From UBA1189 sp045647345 (GTDB lineage: Bacteria; Bacteroidota; Bacteroidia; Bacteroidales; Bacteroidaceae), in the NCBI GenBank assembly GCA_045647345.1, contig JAZRMG010000022.1, forward strand, positions 1 to 9,328: 9,328 nucleotides of DNA, in the 5' to 3' direction. A model generated the notes under the pieces. The model made no database searches, was not told where the DNA came from, and saw only the letters and a program-made list of their open reading frames with translations. A program made the translations under genes and the position numbers. This document shows positions 7,527-9,328 of the stretch, one piece after another. Position 1 is the first letter of the stretch, and the number at the start of each line of letters is the position of its first letter.

Positions 7527-7558
7527 TTTCGGTTATATGAAATTTAGCGCTATCTTTG
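7527..7558 (+). promoter_or_regulatory. Promoter of the T9SS cargo transcript
   Basis: TTTC (7527-7530), a 20-base spacer and TATCTTTG (7551-7558) fit the Bacteroidota promoter form with one mismatch in the -33 box. Transcription would begin near 7565, exactly where a GC-rich hairpin starts. No other TAnnTTTG box was seen between here and the ATG at 7894, so a leader of about 330 bases is implied. Confidence 0.6.
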
Positions 7559-7562
7559 CAGC

Positions 7563-7893
7563 ATCCGAGGGGAGAAATCCTCGGGTCAAGAATGCGTTTC
7601 TTGCTTTATCCTGTACGAAAAAATCGCCAAATTCAAGTAGAGGGATGGAGACAAAGTTACGCTCATTCTGTTATGTATATGTACGCGTACAGCCCTGCGC
7701 TGTACTTTGCAAAGTGTATACAAACAGCGTGGGGTATTTGTTCTCGGTTCATTTCTACTGCGGTGTTTGGCGATACCATTCGTACGATGAGCGTGACAAG
7801 TCTCTACGCTTTTCTTGTACGATTTAAGCAAACATATTTATTGACTGCTGACTTCGGGAGACTCATAGGCAAAACAAAAACATTTCAAACATT
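7563..7893 (+). promoter_or_regulatory. Long structured 5' leader of the T9SS cargo gene
   Basis: This stretch of about 330 bases lies between the promoter and the cargo ATG and contains no convincing protein gene. It holds four RNA-type hairpins: 7563-7570 with 7579-7586; 7587-7592 with 7598-7603; a long compound one at 7668-7727; and one at 7781-7821 followed by mixed T-rich sequence. Some segments can pair in two mutually exclusive ways. The last 40 bases are A-rich with no Shine-Dalgarno site, as usual before a Bacteroidota start. It could be an RNA-level control element, a leader shared by several surface-protein genes, or a decayed gene. I match it to no known riboswitch family. Confidence 0.5.
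7668..7727 (+). other. Compound leader hairpin
   Basis: The outer helix pairs CTGTT (7668-7672) with AACAG (7723-7727) and TGTATA (7674-7679) with TATACA (7717-7722), leaving A7673 bulged. The inner helix pairs GTACAGC (7687-7693) with GCTGTAC (7699-7705) around the loop CCTGC. The palindromes GTACGCGTAC (7681-7690) and ACTTTGCAAAGT (7704-7715) lie inside. Confidence 0.55.
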
Positions 7894-7897
7894 ATGA
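7673..7897 (+). CDS. Possible 74-codon upstream frame overlapping the cargo gene start
   Basis: From ATG 7673 (or ATG 7679) the frame runs 74 codons (MYMYAYSPAL at the start, KTKTFQTL at the end) and stops at TGA 7895-7897, overlapping the downstream ATG as ATGA. That geometry would allow translational coupling. Against a real gene: no recognisable domain, no signal peptide, no clear ribosome entry region, and an overlapping frame of similar length in another phase (7537-7827). The stretch also has several RNA-type inverted repeats. I cannot tell a leader peptide from chance openness. Confidence 0.2.
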   Translation: MYMYAYSPALYFAKCIQTAWGICSRFISTAVFGDTIRTMSVTSLYAFLVRFKQTYLLTADFGRLIGKTKTFQTL

Positions 7898-8742
7898 AAA
7901 AGTTTTACTTAGGTGCTCTCAGTTGCTTGTTGGCGATGGGAGCAAGTGCACAAATCTCCGATTCGGGAATAGACTTAAATGGAAGAAATTTACTCTCTAC
8001 AGGAAGAGAAGTTACAGCCTCAGGGAAAAGTATTGCGTATGCCTTAGAAAATTATCAAGACGGCTACTTTAGTGTTAAACTTTATAACGAAGGATTTGAA
8101 GAAATTCGTTCATTGAGTGTGTATACAGGAAGTGATGAAGGCTTTGCTACTGCACTTATAGATTTAGACGAGCCGTCAGTTTCTGATGCAGGCAGTTACT
8201 ATTTTTTTCTTACTCAGACTTTATTCAACAACGATGACAAGTTTGAATTTGTACGATTTGTAGCAGAAGGATATAAATATACCGCCTTTGAAGTTGTCAA
8301 CGAGGACAATGAAGTGCTGGCCACAATTAACAGCCCTGCAGATAGCTATCGTTCATATCCACGTATATTAAAATGGAATGGCAAGTATTATTTTGGTATA
8401 TACTCATACACCAACGATTATACTTATTTTTGGGACATCTACCTCATCGAAAAGGAAACCAATAGTGTCCGCAAGGTAAATGCTGCTCCGCTGATGAGCG
8501 TAATGCCGGCACTCGCAGAGCGTAATAGCACTGTAAACGTAACTCTCGATGCAGAGACCGTCAAGAACGGTGGCGAGCTTATCATCACCGACAGCAATGG
8601 TCGTACGGTAGGCCGTAGCCACGTAGAGGCAGGGCAGACCTCAGTGCCCGTGACTACTGACCGTATGGGCTCGGGCATATACAACATCACGCTGACCGAG
8701 AAGGGACAGAAGGTGGAGAATGCACGCATCATTGTGAAGTAA
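7894..8742 (+). CDS. Secreted protein with T9SS type A sorting domain, function unknown
   Basis: A 282-residue protein. Residues 1-19 are a Sec signal peptide (MKKFYLGALSCLLAMGASA, cut before Gln20). Residues 20-195 match no family I know; they are rich in Tyr, Phe, Asp and Glu and look like mostly beta structure (for example GYFSVKLYNEGF and KWNGKYYFGIYSYTNDYTYF). Residues about 205-282 are a T9SS C-terminal sorting domain: VNVTLDA, then IITDSNGR (230-237), a GxY turn (GIYNITLT, 261-268) and the terminal ARIIVK. In such proteins the tail directs passage across the outer membrane and is usually removed when the cargo is attached to the surface or released. The ATG follows an A-rich tract. The coding part before about base 8460 is AT-rich (30-40% GC in hand-counted 60-base blocks) while the tail is 57-60%, which suggests a domain swap. 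A hairpin terminator follows closely. Confidence 0.85.
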   Translation: MKKFYLGALSCLLAMGASAQISDSGIDLNGRNLLSTGREVTASGKSIAYALENYQDGYFSVKLYNEGFEEIRSLSVYTGSDEGFATALIDLDEPSVSDAGSYYFFLTQTLFNNDDKFEFVRFVAEGYKYTAFEVVNEDNEVLATINSPADSYRSYPRILKWNGKYYFGIYSYTNDYTYFWDIYLIEKETNSVRKVNAAPLMSVMPALAERNSTVNVTLDAETVKNGGELIITDSNGRTVGRSHVEAGQTSVPVTTDRMGSGIYNITLTEKGQKVENARIIVK

Positions 8743-8773
8743 GCTAGTTGCAGCATAACTATATATAGTATAC

Positions 8774-8811
8774 AATCGCAGTAGGCTACGTGTTTACTGC
8801 GATTCTTTTAT
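8774..8811 (+). terminator. Terminator of the T9SS cargo gene
   Basis: AATCGCAGTA (8774-8783) and TACTGCGATT (8795-8804) form a perfect 10-pair stem around an 11-base loop, followed by cttttat. It starts 32 bases after the stop codon. A 12-base AT palindrome (actatatatagt, 8758-8769) lies just before it. Confidence 0.82.
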
Positions 8812-8876
8812 GCACGTGATTACGCACGATTTTGTGTCTTAAACTCCGTGATGCTCAGCTTTGTAGGGCGTAAATT

Positions 8877-8898
8877 AAGCACGCTATGAGGCGTGCTT
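8877..8898. terminator. Terminator hairpin overlapping the stop of the winged-helix gene
   Basis: AAGCACGC (8877-8884) and GCGTGCTT (8891-8898) form a perfect 8-pair stem with a 6-base loop. On the minus strand it starts in the last codons of the small gene, includes its TAG stop (8886-8884) and is followed by aattta. On the plus strand it is followed by gattttcttg, so it may also back up the cargo-gene terminator. Confidence 0.6.
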
Positions 8899-9231
8899 GA
8901 TTTTCTTGCTTTTGCGCGATGCTTTGTTGTATACGCCCTGTCTCACACGCTCTATATATCCCTTGAGGCAGAGGGTGCGCAGGTGCTTGCTCACGGTGCG
9001 TGTCTTCATATCCATCTCCTCACCCAGTTTGTTGGCAATGGCGGTGGTGAACTGTCGGGGCAGGAGATTCAGGAAGGCCAGCGGACTGATGCACACAGGC
9101 TGCTTGGGTTCCTCTTTCTCTTCACGGCGCAAGCGGTCGTAGATGGCCGATGTCTGTATGTCGGCGTAAGACATGGGCTGTTGGTTCACATTAGATTCTT
9201 GCATAGCTTGGTTTGTTAAGTTGTTTTCCAT
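8884..9231 (-). CDS. Small probable winged-helix DNA-binding protein
   Basis: A 115-residue soluble protein without signal peptide or membrane segment. Residues 1-45 are polar and charged (MENNLTNQAM, then RREEKEEPKQP) and probably flexible. Residues about 50-103 look like a winged helix: FTTAIANKLGEEM as the first helices, KTRTVSKHLRTLCLKG (76-91) as the likely recognition helix, and YIERVRQGVYNK (92-103) as a wing. The tail (ASRKSKKIKHAS) is basic, fitting nucleic-acid contact. The pattern resembles the helix-turn-helix ends of some Bacteroidota primase-like proteins (inference from memory). The start at 9231 gives the longest frame inside the window; Met10 and Met20 are alternatives, because the sequence before 9231 is a GC-rich repeat rather than the usual A-rich tract. 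It ends in a terminator hairpin. Its target and role are unknown. Confidence 0.6.
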   Translation of the reverse strand: MENNLTNQAMQESNVNQQPMSYADIQTSAIYDRLRREEKEEPKQPVCISPLAFLNLLPRQFTTAIANKLGEEMDMKTRTVSKHLRTLCLKGYIERVRQGVYNKASRKSKKIKHAS

Positions 9232-9238
9232 AATAAAC

Positions 9239-9273
9239 AGGGGCCTCCCCTAACCCCTCCAAGGAGGGGGACT
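9239..9273. repeat. GC-rich inverted-repeat element upstream of the winged-helix gene
   Basis: This contains AGGGG (9239-9243) facing CCCCT (9247-9251), and CCCCTCC (9254-9260) facing GGAGGGG (9263-9269). The wording cctcccctaacccctccaag then gaggggg is one I recognise as a dispersed element in Bacteroidota genomes (recalled, not searched). It sits 8 bases upstream of the minus-strand start codon, so it would be in the 5' untranslated region. Confidence 0.55.
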
Positions 9274-9328
9274 CCAATCCTCGCGATAGATTAGAGGAGG
9301 ACTTTTCTAAAAGTCATTATTAGTATGT
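9274..9328. repeat. Repeat-like non-coding edge with an AT-rich hairpin
   Basis: GACTTTT (9300-9306) and AAAAGTC (9309-9315) face each other across two bases, and TCCTC (9278-9282) faces GAGGA (9294-9298). No protein frame and no TAnnTTTG box was seen here on either strand; the promoter of the minus-strand gene is probably beyond the window edge. Confidence 0.4.

Noticed and set aside
7537..7827. A 96-codon frame in the leader region
   Set aside because: It starts upstream of the predicted transcript start, overlaps another frame and shows no domain. The RNA-type inverted repeats explain the region better.
7396..7893. Invertible promoter between metY and the T9SS cargo gene
   Set aside because: I saw no pair of long inverted repeats flanking either promoter and no recombinase gene in the window; the inverted repeats here are short and local.

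Overview
The window looks like a chromosomal segment from a saccharolytic Bacteroidota bacterium, most likely Prevotellaceae or a close relative (inference). The reasons are Sus-type starch enzymes with lipoprotein signals, Bacteroidota promoter boxes (TTTG, about 20 bases, TAnnTTTG), A-rich start regions without Shine-Dalgarno sites, a type IX secretion (T9SS) type A sorting tail, and the dispersed repeat whose translation reads VILSEAKDL. The starch genes are GC-rich (about 63% in one hand-counted 60-base block at 2401-2460).

Layout. (1) 1-6047, plus strand, is the 3' part of a starch-utilisation cluster: the C-terminal end of a GH13 alpha-amylase-family enzyme, then a 1009-residue lipoprotein joining a complete GH13 enzyme to a complete SusA-like neopullulanase, then a SusB-like GH97 alpha-glucosidase. 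The spacers carry a dispersed repeat plus hairpin (542-725) and a decamer CTAG array plus hairpin (3756-3845). A perfect 32-base palindrome at 6069-6100 ends the cluster. (2) 6118-7395, minus strand, is metY (O-acetylhomoserine sulfhydrylase), convergent with the starch genes and sharing that terminator. (3) 7396-7893 is a divergent control region. It holds promoter boxes for metY and a plus-strand promoter followed by a leader of about 330 bases with several hairpins, competing pairings and a 74-codon frame that overlaps the next start as ATGA. (4) 7894-8742, plus, encodes a secreted protein with a T9SS sorting tail; its N-terminal two thirds are AT-rich and its tail is GC-rich. (5) 8884-9231, minus, encodes a small probable winged-helix protein, flanked by terminators on one side and by repeat-like sequence (9239-9328) on the other.

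How the genes work together. The GH13 enzymes would cut alpha-glucans and pullulan-like oligosaccharides, and the GH97 enzyme would release glucose from the ends. Transporter and binding genes (susC/D/E) and the regulator are not in the window and would be expected upstream. metY, the T9SS cargo gene and the winged-helix gene appear to be separate transcription units with no obvious link to starch use.

Most worth a second look: the double-GH13 fusion, the structured leader of the T9SS cargo gene, the compositional break inside that cargo gene, and the 10-base-phased CTAG array between the fusion and the GH97 gene.
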